From Flavobacterium sp. Root901 (GTDB lineage: Bacteria > Bacteroidota > Bacteroidia > Flavobacteriales > Flavobacteriaceae), in NCBI RefSeq assembly GCF_001429765.1, contig NZ_LMJB01000001.1, positions 604,346 to 668,345 on the forward strand: a stretch of DNA of 64,000 bases, read 5' to 3'. The position numbers and the translations under genes are program-made. Positions 1 through 7,637 of the stretch are shown piece by piece (position 1 is the stretch's first letter; each line of letters starts with the position of its first letter). The notes beneath the pieces are model-generated. The model was not told the DNA's origin and searched no databases. It saw only the letters and a list, made by a program, of their open reading frames with translations.

Positions 1-2
1 TG

Positions 3-119
3 ATTGGAAGCCAACTTTCTAAAAAAATCGACGGAAGTAAATTAAAACCGCTTTTTGGGTGGTTTGTTCTCGTAATGGGATTTTATATTATTGCAAAAGA
101 AGTTTTGTTTCACTTGTAG
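3..119 (+). CDS. C-terminal end of a sulfite exporter TauE/SafE-like (TSUP) permease, partial
   Basis: Only the last 38 codons are in the window; the stop is TAG at 117-119. The frame reads GSQLSKKIDGSKLKPLFG followed by one hydrophobic helix (WFVLVMGFYIIAKEVLF). The G-x-x-L-x-x-K-(I)-x-x-x-x-L-K-P-L-F-G pattern ahead of the last helix is typical of the end of TauE/SafE family anion permeases of the inner membrane. The family call rests on this tail only, so it is moderate. A perfect palindrome follows the stop and probably terminates transcription from both sides. Confidence 0.6.
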   Translation: MGSQLSKKIDGSKLKPLFGWFVLVMGFYIIAKEVLFHL

Positions 120-122
120 AAA

Positions 123-155
123 ATCTTTGTCAAAGTTTCAAACTTTGACAAAGAT
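123..155. terminator. Perfect inverted repeat between convergent genes, probable bidirectional terminator
   Basis: The two 16-base arms (123-138 and 140-155) are perfectly complementary around one central C; the core reads CTTTGTCAAAGTTT. It lies between the end of the TauE-like gene and the end of the small membrane protein gene, and T-rich DNA follows. The same core (AACTTTG-T-CAAAGTT) recurs at 46387-46401, so it may also be a dispersed repeat. Confidence 0.6.
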
Positions 156-162
156 GAAACTT

Positions 163-600
163 TTATAATGTCTTTTTCTCGGTAGTTTTAGAATTTGGTT
201 TTCTGTAAAATAAATACCTCAAAACCAAAGTATAAAAAGTAAAAATGGAAGTCGTTAAAGTTCCCACAACAAATAAAAATTCTGTTTGTGATAAAATAAA
301 GAATTTATAAGATGCGCCGGCTCCGTGGAGCAAAATTACCAGAGCAATAAAAATCGCCCATCTTGACGAAAAAACAAAAGCTTTTTTAGCATTTTCCTGT
401 CTCAGTTTTCGCTCCAGACTTTCATTGGCCTGCTCGATTTCAAATCGCTTTAATTCAATATATTCGGAATGGCTTTTAGGATCATAAGGTCTCATCAGAT
501 GATCTTCTTTTTCTGCTTCTTTCGTTACATCTTTTGGAACATTAATAATATCATTTCCTAAAGCACTTTCCGGTAATTTTTCTGCTAAAGTCTTTTTCAT
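163..600 (-). CDS. Small two-helix membrane protein coupled to a Panacea-domain gene; candidate toxin
   Basis: This is a 145-residue protein with no recognised family. Residues 1-75 are charged and probably helical (many E, K and Q). Two hydrophobic segments follow at about 80-98 and 107-130, and a short basic tail ends the protein. Its ATG shares a base with the stop of the upstream Panacea-domain gene (TAATG), so translation is likely coupled. Panacea (PanA) antitoxins are known to pair with very diverse toxins, some of which act on the membrane. From that context this protein could be the toxin of a PanAT pair. I infer this from gene order and topology only; it could also be an unrelated membrane protein. 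Confidence 0.6.
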   Translation of the reverse strand: MKKTLAEKLPESALGNDIINVPKDVTKEAEKEDHLMRPYDPKSHSEYIELKRFEIEQANESLERKLRQENAKKAFVFSSRWAIFIALVILLHGAGASYKFFILSQTEFLFVVGTLTTSIFTFYTLVLRYLFYRKPNSKTTEKKTL

Positions 601-1049
601 TAACTATTCAATTTTTTCTGATAAAATTCTTTAATTAAATCATTTCCAATTACCACATCATGCGTTCCGTCCCAGGTTTGCGACCACGGACTTCCTTCTT
701 CATGTGTAAGGGCTGAAAGCTGCAGTCCTGTTAAACCTTTATAATTATCCCAGATTTTTTTAAGGAATTCTTTATCCTCCTCCTTTAACGGCGTTTTAGC
801 AGAAAGATTCAGTAAAAACGGATCAACCGGATCTTTCCCGAACATGCGTATGGCATAATACAAATCCGGAATAACCGCCCCGTATTTCCAGGCCTGAATT
901 TCATTATCAAAAAGCGGCTTTCCGGTAATTCCCAAATGCCATCCATCAGAAATATAAGTAAGCTTTAGCAATTTCATCGGATCAAGTCCCTGCCCTTCTG
1001 CTTGTGCCAATTCTATGAAGTATTTCGCAATGTCAAAACAATTATACAT
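600..1049 (-). CDS. Panacea / SocA-like (DUF4065) domain protein, candidate antitoxin
   Basis: About 149 residues, essentially one Panacea/SocA-like domain: MYNCFDIAKYFIELA at the start, then LDPMKLLKLTYISDGWHLG and the conserved AWKYGAVIPDLYYAIRMFG. Proteins of this family serve as antitoxins or proteolysis adaptors; Panacea proteins neutralise many unrelated toxins. I chose the ATG at 1047-1049; a TTG two codons upstream is also in frame. The stop overlaps the start of the membrane protein gene by one base. A consensus promoter sits about 30 bases upstream, so the two genes form their own operon. Confidence 0.8.
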   Translation of the reverse strand: MYNCFDIAKYFIELAQAEGQGLDPMKLLKLTYISDGWHLGITGKPLFDNEIQAWKYGAVIPDLYYAIRMFGKDPVDPFLLNLSAKTPLKEEDKEFLKKIWDNYKGLTGLQLSALTHEEGSPWSQTWDGTHDVVIGNDLIKEFYQKKLNS

Positions 1050-1078
1050 TTTCAAAAATTTTAATTATTTCTCTATAA

Positions 1079-1108
1079 CAAAGCTAATAAAAAGCAAGTC
1101 AAATACAA
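1079..1108 (-). promoter_or_regulatory. Bacteroidota-type promoter of the Panacea operon
   Basis: On the minus strand TTG (1106-1108) lies exactly 19 bases upstream of TAGCTTTG (1079-1086), matching the TTG-N19-TAnnTTTG sigma-A promoter of this phylum. The expected transcript start is near 1072, giving a leader of roughly 20 bases before the ATG at 1049. Confidence 0.6.
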
Positions 1109-1190
1109 TATTTGTAAAAATTATATTATGGGAACTTAATTGGGAAGACGAAATGATTTTAGAATAAAAAGTTTATAGTGGCTAAAAAAA

Positions 1191-2267
1191 TCAATGTTCC
1201 CCATACCCAACATCATCCATTTTACCACTAAAAACGCGATATTGAATAATAAAATAAACAATTACCAGAAACAAAGCCACAAAAAACCAGCTTAATCCGG
1301 CGTTTAATCCATATTCGTGAGCAGCTGTATTGTAGATCGTTAACGACGGATTTACTTTGTTAGTTGAAGGCAGAACATTCGGAAAAATAGAAACAGCTGT
1401 CGAAGCAAATCCGCCCACTAAGAAGAAAGTCGAAAACATAAATCCGTAACCGTCTTTTTGAAAAGAACGGACTTTAAATAAACCTAAAATTCCAATAAAA
1501 GTCAAAAGCGGAAAAAACCAAAGAATTGGATTTTCTACAAAATTATGAAACGGTTTTGGCTCAATAAAATGCCAAACCTGCAGTGAAATACAAACCAAAA
1601 CCAAAAGAACAATATTCAATACAAAAACTACATTTTTTAGTTTTGGATTTAAAGATGAATTTGTTTTATAAATAATCCAGTTTGCTCCGTGAATCGTCAA
1701 TGCTACAACGCTTACAATACCTAAGAAAAGTGTAAACCAATCGATAATTCCCAATTCATTGGCCTGCGGACTAAAAGTTGGATTCCACAAAGGCAGAAAA
1801 AAATAATGTGCTTCTTGAGTTGAAACGCCGTTTTGAACCATTCCTAGATTTACACCGCGAACAATATTTCCTAAAGCAATTCCAAAGAAAAGTGCCAAAA
1901 GCAGACTCGCAATCCCGAAAGCTTTGTCCCAAATTGTTTCCCACATGTGGTGGTGAATCTGCCCGCGCATTTCCAGTCCGATCGCACGGAAAATCAAAAG
2001 CCATAAAATCATAATCAAAGGCAGGTAAAATCCGCTGAAAGACGAAGCATACAAAGTAGGAAAAGCAAAAAACAAAACACCTCCCGCCGCAATCAGCCAA
2101 ACTTCATTAGCATCCCAAAAAGGGCCGATTGAATTTGTAATTACTTTTTTATCTCTTTCTGTATCGGCAAAAAATAAATGAATAATTCCTGCACCAAAAT
2201 CATAGCCGTCTAAAACCAGATAAACAGCCAGAATTCCCATTAAAACGATGTACCAAAAAAATTCCAT
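1191..2267 (-). CDS. cydB: Cytochrome bd ubiquinol oxidase subunit II
   Basis: A 358-residue polytopic inner membrane protein. The start MEFFWYIVLMGILAVYLVLDGYDFGAG is the classic CydB N-terminus, and FWDANEVWLIAAGGVLFFAFP follows. Together with CydA it forms the high-affinity terminal oxidase that moves electrons from quinol to oxygen at low oxygen tension and also resists nitric oxide and cyanide. The ATG is two bases after the cydA stop, so the two are co-transcribed. I see no small CydX-like reading frame directly downstream. Confidence 0.95.
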   Translation of the reverse strand: MEFFWYIVLMGILAVYLVLDGYDFGAGIIHLFFADTERDKKVITNSIGPFWDANEVWLIAAGGVLFFAFPTLYASSFSGFYLPLIMILWLLIFRAIGLEMRGQIHHHMWETIWDKAFGIASLLLALFFGIALGNIVRGVNLGMVQNGVSTQEAHYFFLPLWNPTFSPQANELGIIDWFTLFLGIVSVVALTIHGANWIIYKTNSSLNPKLKNVVFVLNIVLLVLVCISLQVWHFIEPKPFHNFVENPILWFFPLLTFIGILGLFKVRSFQKDGYGFMFSTFFLVGGFASTAVSIFPNVLPSTNKVNPSLTIYNTAAHEYGLNAGLSWFFVALFLVIVYFIIQYRVFSGKMDDVGYGEH

Positions 2268-2269
2268 AT

Positions 2270-3616
2270 TTATATTTTTTCTGTTGAAAGCTCCACATGA
2301 TGTGGCCCTTTATTGATAATTTTCCCAATCAAAAGCAAAAACAACATTCCGAGTAAAAGGTATAAGCCAATAAAACCAAGTAATGTAAATAATGTATTTC
2401 CGGAAGAAACTGTTGGCGAAGCTCCGGAAGCAGTTCGCAGTAAATTATAAACCAGCCAGGGCTGTCTTCCTAATTCGGCCGTGTACCAGCCTGTTGTATT
2501 GGCAATGTAAGGAAACGGCATCATAAACATAAGCGACCATAAAATCCATTTGGTCTGAAACAATTTTCCTCTGATTAATTGAAAAAGTGAAACAACCATT
2601 AATCCAATAAATACGGTTCCGAGTCCCACCATAATGTGATACGCATAATACAATCCCGAAATATTGGTTGGATGAAGGTCTTCTTCAAACTGATCTAAAC
2701 CTTTAATTTCCTGATCCCAGTTTCCGTAAGTCAGGAAACTCAAAATATTGGGAACGGCGATTTTATTATCCAGTTTTTTATCTTTTACATCGGGCTGACC
2801 GATTAAAACAATTTCAGATCCTCTTTTTTCGGTATGAAAAATACCTTCCATTCCTGCAAAAGTTACAGGCTGATATTTCACGACATTTTTGGCCAGCAAA
2901 TCTCCCGTTGGAACTGCCACCACAATACTCGAAATCAACCCAAAAACAACTCCTGTTTTAAGGAACAATCTCCCAAATAAAATATTCTTCTTACTCAAAA
3001 TGTAAAAAGCGCCAATTCCGGCTACAACAAAGGAACTTGTTACCAAAGAAGCGGCCTGATTGTGCAGATAAGAAGGCCAAAGCCAAGGATTTAAAAATAA
3101 AGCCTGAAAATTATTGAGTACAAATTTTCCGTTTTCGAGAATTTCATAACCAACAGGATTCTGCATCCACGAATGTGTTGCGATGATTAAAAATCCGCTG
3201 GCCCAGGAACCAATGCAAATCAATAATCCGGTTACAAAATGCCATTTATGTCCGAGGAGTTTTTCTCCAAATAAAAATATTCCTAAAAATGAAGATTCGA
3301 GAAAGAAAGAAAACATTCCTTCCATGGCAAGAGTCTGCCCAATAATTCCGCCTGTTAATTCTGAGAATTTTGCCCAGTTGGTCCCGAATTGAAATTCCAT
3401 CGGAATTCCGGTTACCACGCCCATTGCAAAATTGAGAGCGAAGATTTTCATCCAGAAATGAGTGGCATGATTGTATTGTTCGTCTTTCGTTTTTAAATAT
3501 TTCCATTTGAAGTAAACAATTATGAGCGAAAGACCCATTGTAAGCTGTGGAAAAAGATAATGAAAAGTAATGGTGAAGGCAAACTGCATTCGGTCATAAA
3601 AGAGCATTTCTTCCAT
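2270..3616 (-). CDS. cydA: Cytochrome bd ubiquinol oxidase subunit I
   Basis: About 448 residues from the chosen start MEEMLFYDRMQFAFT. Family marks include the early FHYLFPQLTMGLSL segment, GTNWAKFSELTGG, a Q-loop region around residues 240-300 and GRQPWLVYNLLRT near the end. It carries hemes b558, b595 and d and oxidises quinol. An in-frame ATG 13 codons upstream (3655) is not preferred: a TAAATTTG -7 element lies at 3643-3650, between the two ATGs, so the transcript should begin near 3637. The operon is cydA-cydB. Confidence 0.95.
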   Translation of the reverse strand: MEEMLFYDRMQFAFTITFHYLFPQLTMGLSLIIVYFKWKYLKTKDEQYNHATHFWMKIFALNFAMGVVTGIPMEFQFGTNWAKFSELTGGIIGQTLAMEGMFSFFLESSFLGIFLFGEKLLGHKWHFVTGLLICIGSWASGFLIIATHSWMQNPVGYEILENGKFVLNNFQALFLNPWLWPSYLHNQAASLVTSSFVVAGIGAFYILSKKNILFGRLFLKTGVVFGLISSIVVAVPTGDLLAKNVVKYQPVTFAGMEGIFHTEKRGSEIVLIGQPDVKDKKLDNKIAVPNILSFLTYGNWDQEIKGLDQFEEDLHPTNISGLYYAYHIMVGLGTVFIGLMVVSLFQLIRGKLFQTKWILWSLMFMMPFPYIANTTGWYTAELGRQPWLVYNLLRTASGASPTVSSGNTLFTLLGFIGLYLLLGMLFLLLIGKIINKGPHHVELSTEKI

Positions 3617-3642
3617 AATGGTAATTTGTTTATGAAGTTCCA

Positions 3643-3650
3643 CAAATTTA
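3643..3650 (-). promoter_or_regulatory. -7 element of the cydAB promoter
   Basis: TAAATTTG on the minus strand fits TAnnTTTG and lies 27 bases ahead of the preferred cydA ATG. I did not find a clean TTG at the -33 position. Confidence 0.5.
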
Positions 3651-3766
3651 ACCATTACAACCCGAAATTCATGCCTTTAAAAAAAGTTTATTTTTAAAAT
3701 TTTGAACCATATAAGTTATTTTTAAACCATATAAGTGATGTAAACTCATTTTAGTTTTTGTAGCAA

Positions 3767-3872
3767 GTTTGTCATTTCGACGAAGGAGAAATCTCCGCAA
3801 GAAGCTCGACAAAGATTGGATTCTCATTGCGGAGTTACTTATGAAGATTTCTCCTTCGTCGAAATGACAAAC
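3767..3872. repeat. Long inverted repeat, family with core GTCATTTCGACGAAGGAG (copy 1)
   Basis: The arms 3767-3794 and 3845-3872 are 28 bases long and perfectly complementary, with a 50-base interior. The second copy in this window is at 19815-19918; its 29-base arms carry the same core. Transcribed, it would form a long hairpin. It sits in the 361-base gap between cydA (start 3616) and the HD hydrolase; the rest of that gap holds the repeat at 3895-3964 and nothing else I can name. Confidence 0.85.
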
Positions 3873-3894
3873 TATGTCTTATATTCTTTGTGTA

Positions 3895-3964
3895 CCAATG
3901 GTTGAAACCATTGGCTATGTTTGATATTGCTTCTTTAAATATAGCCCGAGGTTTCAACCTTGGA
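3895..3964. repeat. Dispersed repeat with CCAATGGTTGAAACC ends (copy 1)
   Basis: It starts with the small palindrome CCAATGGTTGAAACCATTGG (3895-3914) and ends with GGTTTCAACCTTGG (3951-3964). A second copy in the opposite orientation lies at 12586-12668 between trpE and the lipoprotein gene. Confidence 0.7.
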
Positions 3965-3977
3965 TACATTCGTTATT

Positions 3978-4571
3978 TTATTCTTTCTTCAAAATCCCTT
4001 TTTCAACGCTTTCATTAATTAAATTCTCGGCGTAATTCCATATCGATTTTGAACCTTCTTTTATAACGCTTTTCTTTTCGTAGACTTTGTCGTACTTCAC
4101 ATCAAACTCTTTCCACGTTCCGCCGTTGTTTGAAGTATTTTGCAATAAAGGTTCTAATCTGTCCATAGATCTTGCAAATTTGGCTTCGTTGGTTTCTCCT
4201 GCTTCAAATTCCTCCCAAATCGAAATAAATTCGTCTGCCTGATTTTTTGGGAGCAAACCAAAAATTCTATTTGCTGCCAATCGTTCTTCATCGGTATTAG
4301 AATGATTTTTTATAGTATCATACATAAAAACATCGCCGGCGTCGATTTCTACAATATCATGTATCAAAACCATTTTTACAACTTTCAGTACATCGATTGG
4401 CTCATTTGAATGTTCTGCCAAAACGACCGCCATTAAAGCTAAATGCCAGCTGTGTTCAGCATCATTTTCACATCTGTCGCTATTAAACAGCTTGGTTTTA
4501 CGCTGAATATATTTTACTTTATCAATTTCTTTTATAAAAGCAATCTGATTCAATAAATCTTCTGTCTTCAT
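3978..4571 (-). CDS. HD-domain phosphohydrolase (YfbR/HDDC2-like nucleotidase)
   Basis: A 197-residue soluble protein. The metal-binding HD signature is clear: the first histidine in ENDAEHSWHLALMAVVLAEH, then VLIHDIVEIDAGDVF. The E-H-S-W-H start and I-H-D-x-x-E-I-x-A-G-D pattern are those of the YfbR/HDDC2 group, which removes phosphate from deoxynucleoside monophosphates. The exact substrate cannot be read from the sequence. It is a single gene; the next gene runs divergently. Confidence 0.8.
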   Translation of the reverse strand: MKTEDLLNQIAFIKEIDKVKYIQRKTKLFNSDRCENDAEHSWHLALMAVVLAEHSNEPIDVLKVVKMVLIHDIVEIDAGDVFMYDTIKNHSNTDEERLAANRIFGLLPKNQADEFISIWEEFEAGETNEAKFARSMDRLEPLLQNTSNNGGTWKEFDVKYDKVYEKKSVIKEGSKSIWNYAENLINESVEKGILKKE

Positions 4572-4746
4572 CTTTCACTGTATATATTTTAAAATGATAT
4601 TTGTCATATGCAAAATTAGAAGTTAAAGCTTAATTGCGCGGGTTTAAATTAATGAATATAACACCGTATGATAAAATAACCTTTCCTTTTTACACAAAAA
4701 TCAAATTTCTGTAACATAAGTCACCTATTTTAATAGAAAACAAAGT

Positions 4747-4754
4747 TATCTTTG
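4747..4754 (+). promoter_or_regulatory. -7 element of the sulfur operon promoter
   Basis: TATCTTTG matches TAnnTTTG and lies 27 bases before the ATG at 4782. It covers the upstream in-frame TTG at 4752, which is therefore unlikely to be the start. Confidence 0.55.
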
Positions 4755-4781
4755 TATTCCCATTATTTTTCAAAACATATC

Positions 4782-6197
4782 ATGAAAATAGAACAAATTT
4801 ACACCGGATGCCTTGCACAAGGTGCATACTATATAACTTCAAACGGAGAAGCGGCGATTATTGATCCGCTTAGAGAAATACAGCCTTACCTGGATCGCCT
4901 GAAACGTGACAATGTTAAACTAAAATATATTTTTGAAACACATTTTCATGCCGATTTTGTTTCGGGCCATATTGATTTAAGCAAAGAAACTCAGGCTCCA
5001 ATTGTTTACGGACCAAATGCTGCCTGTGAATTTGAATGCATTTCTGCAAAAGACGGACAGGAATTTAAAATTGGAAACGTTACCATAAAAGCTCTTCATA
5101 CTCCCGGCCACACATTAGAAAGTACAACTTACTTATTGATTGACAAAGACGGAAAAGATCATGCTATTTTTTCTGGAGACACTTTATTTATTGGAGATGT
5201 CGGTCGTCCTGATTTAGCTCAAAAAGCGGCAGGAATGACACAAGATCAACTGGCTGCAACTTTATATCATTCGTTAAGAAATAAAATCATGACTCTTGCC
5301 GATGATGTAATCGTTTATCCAGCGCACGGAGCCGGAAGCGCCTGCGGAAAAAACATGAGCAAAGAAACTGTTTCGACTATTGGAAACCAAAAAGCTTCAA
5401 ATTATGCTCTGCGTGCCAATATGACCGAAGCTGAATTTATAAAAGAAGTAACTGATGGATTACTTCCTCCTCCTGCTTATTTCAGCATGAATGTCGCCAT
5501 GAACAAAAAAGGTTACGAAAGCTTTGAAACGGTTTTGCATAATGGAATGAAAACCATAAAAGCAGAAGAATTTGAGGCTGTCGCCGAAGAAACAGGAGCT
5601 TTAATTTTAGATACCCGAAAAAGCGGCGATTTTGCAAAAGGATTTATTCCACAATCAATTAATATAGGAATCAATGGTGATTTTGCACCGTGGGTTGGAA
5701 CACTCGTTGGTGATGTAAGACAGCCTATTATCTTAGTGACCGAAAATGGTCTTGAAGAAGAAACCGTAACACGTTTAAGCCGTGTGGGTTTTGATTCAAT
5801 TGTTGGACATCTTGAAGGCGGATTTGAAGCCTGGAAAAAAGCAGGTTTTGAAATTGATACCGTAAACCGAATCTCTGCAGAACAATTTGCAAACGAATTT
5901 AAATTTGGCGAAGATAAAGTTATTGATATCCGTAAAGAAACAGAATATGAGGCAGAACATATTGAAGATGCCTACAGCAAGCCTCTTGCCTATATTAACG
6001 AATGGGTAAAAGATATTGATTCAAATGAACATTTTTATCTGCATTGTGCCGGTGGTTACCGAAGTATGATCGCTGCTTCAATTTTACAGGCTCGCGGTTT
6101 CAGAAATTTTAGCGAAATTGACGGTGGTTTTGGAGCTATCGCAAAAACTGAAATTCCAAAATCAGATTTTGTTTGTCAGAGTAAAGTATTAAAATAA
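4782..6197 (+). CDS. MBL-fold hydrolase with two rhodanese domains (persulfide dioxygenase-like)
   Basis: About 471 residues. Residues 1-235 are a metallo-beta-lactamase domain with THFHADFVSGH, HTPGHTLES, FSGDTLFIGDVGRPDL and VYPAHGAGSACG, the pattern of ETHE1-type persulfide dioxygenases. Two rhodanese domains follow. The first (about 265-365) has no cysteine at its active-site loop (VTENGLEEE) and is likely inactive. The second has HCAGGYRSMIA with the catalytic cysteine. It probably oxidises or transfers persulfide sulfur. Two YeeE/YedE permeases downstream support a role in importing and processing reduced sulfur. The start was chosen because the promoter overlaps the upstream TTG. Confidence 0.88.
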   Translation: MKIEQIYTGCLAQGAYYITSNGEAAIIDPLREIQPYLDRLKRDNVKLKYIFETHFHADFVSGHIDLSKETQAPIVYGPNAACEFECISAKDGQEFKIGNVTIKALHTPGHTLESTTYLLIDKDGKDHAIFSGDTLFIGDVGRPDLAQKAAGMTQDQLAATLYHSLRNKIMTLADDVIVYPAHGAGSACGKNMSKETVSTIGNQKASNYALRANMTEAEFIKEVTDGLLPPPAYFSMNVAMNKKGYESFETVLHNGMKTIKAEEFEAVAEETGALILDTRKSGDFAKGFIPQSINIGINGDFAPWVGTLVGDVRQPIILVTENGLEEETVTRLSRVGFDSIVGHLEGGFEAWKKAGFEIDTVNRISAEQFANEFKFGEDKVIDIRKETEYEAEHIEDAYSKPLAYINEWVKDIDSNEHFYLHCAGGYRSMIAASILQARGFRNFSEIDGGFGAIAKTEIPKSDFVCQSKVLK

Positions 6198-6203
6198 TTT
6201 AAG

Positions 6204-6291
6204 ATACTGAGTTACTAAGATCCTGAGGTTCTAAGTTTTTTTTAGCCTTTACCATCTTAGTCTCTTAGAATCTTAGCAACTTAGAACCTTA
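6204..6291. repeat. Degenerate inverted repeat of the CTTAGAATCTTAG family
   Basis: The left part (AAGATACTGAGTTACTAAG...) and the right part (CTTAGAATCTTAGCAACTTAG) are imperfect complements around a T-run. Related elements occur at 13223-13259, 33867-33964, near 40585-40615, near 41035-41066 and at 51351-51500. This copy sits inside the sulfur operon. Confidence 0.6.
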
Positions 6292-6296
6292 AAAAA

Positions 6297-6860
6297 ATGC
6301 TGGAAATAATTAAAGAACCTTGGCCTTGGTACGTTTCGGGGCCGCTAATCGGATTAACTGTTCCTATTTTATTAATTATCGGAAATAAATCTTTCGGGAT
6401 TAGTTCTTCGCTTCGTCATATTTGCGCGGCTTGTATCCCTTCGAATATTTCATTTTTTAAATACGACTGGAAAAAAGAAAGCTGGAATTTATTCTTTGTT
6501 TTGGGAATATTCCTGGGAGGAGTTATTGCGGCTTATTTTTTATCGAATCCAAATGAAGTTCAAATTACACCACAACTTTCAGAGCAATTAGCGTCATACG
6601 GAATTACAGATCATTCCGGTTTAGTTCCGGCGCAGTTATTTTCATGGGAAAGTTTATTAACACTTCGCGGATTTATCATGATTGTTGTTGGCGGATTTTT
6701 AGTAGGTTTTGGAACGCGTTACGCGGGCGGCTGTACAAGCGGACATGCCATTATGGGATTATCAAACTTACAATGGCCTTCATTAGTTGCTACAATCTGT
6801 TTTATGATTGGCGGATTTATAATGTCTCTTTTGATTCTTCCTTATATTCTTTCACTTTAA
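6297..6860 (+). CDS. YeeE/YedE-family sulfur-compound permease, first half
   Basis: A 187-residue inner membrane protein with about four helices. The YeeE hallmark is GFGTRYAGGCTSGHAIMGLS near residues 138-157; AACIPSNISFF earlier adds another conserved cysteine. YeeE/YedE proteins carry thiosulfate or other reduced sulfur inward using such cysteines. Full-length members are about twice this size; here the family is split, and the next gene supplies the other half. The gene lies 99 bases after the MBL-rhodanese gene, with a repeat between. Confidence 0.85.
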   Translation: MLEIIKEPWPWYVSGPLIGLTVPILLIIGNKSFGISSSLRHICAACIPSNISFFKYDWKKESWNLFFVLGIFLGGVIAAYFLSNPNEVQITPQLSEQLASYGITDHSGLVPAQLFSWESLLTLRGFIMIVVGGFLVGFGTRYAGGCTSGHAIMGLSNLQWPSLVATICFMIGGFIMSLLILPYILSL

Positions 6861-6870
6861 AATTTCAAAA

Positions 6871-7350
6871 ATGAACAATTTAGAAAATAAAAACACAGAT
6901 ACAGAAGGAATCAACGCAAGCCAGATTAAAGATTCGGGATTTTCCAATCTTAAGTATTTAATTGTTGGGATCTTTTTCGGGATTATATTCGTAAAAGCAG
7001 AAATTATCAGCTGGTTTCGTATTCAGGAAATGTTTCATCTGCAGTCGTTCTTTATGTATGGCGTAATTGGAAGTGCAGTTGTTGTTGGCGTTTTATCTGT
7101 TTTTATTATTAAAAAATTTAATATCAAAACTATTCAGGGCGAAAAAATCGAAATTCAGCCAAAGACTTTCAGCAAAGGCCAAATTTACGGCGGATTGTTA
7201 TTTGGTTTTGGATGGGCAATTACAGGAGCTTGCCCGGGTCCGCTTTTTGCTCAAATAGGAACCGGAGCAACTGTGATCGTTGTAACTTTAGTAAGTGCCA
7301 TTGCCGGAACCTGGGTTTATGGTTTCTTTAAAGATAAACTACCTCATTAA
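6871..7350 (+). CDS. YeeE/YedE-family permease, second half (DUF6691-like)
   Basis: A 159-residue membrane protein with four predicted helices. The hallmark GFGWAITGACPGPLFAQIGTG lies near residues 112-132 and matches the second YeeE cysteine motif. The first ~25 residues are polar. The gene starts 10 bases after the first half, so both are made together and probably form one channel. A hairpin with a T-rich tail follows at 7399-7432. Confidence 0.83.
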   Translation: MNNLENKNTDTEGINASQIKDSGFSNLKYLIVGIFFGIIFVKAEIISWFRIQEMFHLQSFFMYGVIGSAVVVGVLSVFIIKKFNIKTIQGEKIEIQPKTFSKGQIYGGLLFGFGWAITGACPGPLFAQIGTGATVIVVTLVSAIAGTWVYGFFKDKLPH

Positions 7351-7398
7351 AATTTGATTCAGATTTTTGTTTCAAGTTTCACGTTGATCCAATAAAAC

Positions 7399-7432
7399 CC
7401 AGCAGGTTTTGAAACCTGTTGGATTTATTTTT
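7399..7432 (+). terminator. Terminator of the sulfur operon
   Basis: CCAGCAGGTTT (7399-7409) pairs with AAACCTGTTGG (7412-7422) with one G-U, and ATTTATTTTTT follows. The very tight loop means the top base pairs probably open. Confidence 0.65.
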
Positions 7433-7578
7433 TCATCTAAATTTAGATCCTACATTTTACCAAATAGTTAAATATCAATAAATCAGTTTTTTACAAAATA
7501 AATTTACTTACATTTATTTTACTTTAAAAACCAATCTTACAGCACCACTTTTGTATTAACAAAAATTTAACACGACAC

Positions 7579-7622
7579 TTGTATATACAACTATTAAAAG
7601 TTATACATTTGTATATACAAAT
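7579..7622 (+). promoter_or_regulatory. Twin palindromic operators overlapping the MarR operon promoter
   Basis: TTGTATATACAA occurs twice, at 7579-7590 and 7609-7620, with centres exactly 30 bases apart. The second extends to a perfect 16-base palindrome (7607-7622). The -7 element TACATTTG (7604-7611) runs into the second palindrome. The only good -33 TTG (7579-7581) is the start of the first, with 22 bases between the elements. A MarR dimer on either site would block RNA polymerase, so autorepression is likely. Confidence 0.75.
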
Positions 7623-7637
7623 TATACACTTACGACT

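Noticed and set aside
1771..2100. Frames antisense to or out of phase with cydB
   Set aside because: They have no family marks and biased composition, as expected for shadows of a membrane protein gene.
3656..3977. Small genes in the gap between cydA and the HD hydrolase
   Set aside because: The gap is accounted for by two repeat elements; no frame has family marks.
4752..4781. Upstream TTG start for the MBL-rhodanese gene
   Set aside because: The TTG is part of the -7 promoter element TATCTTTG, so it should not be in the transcript.
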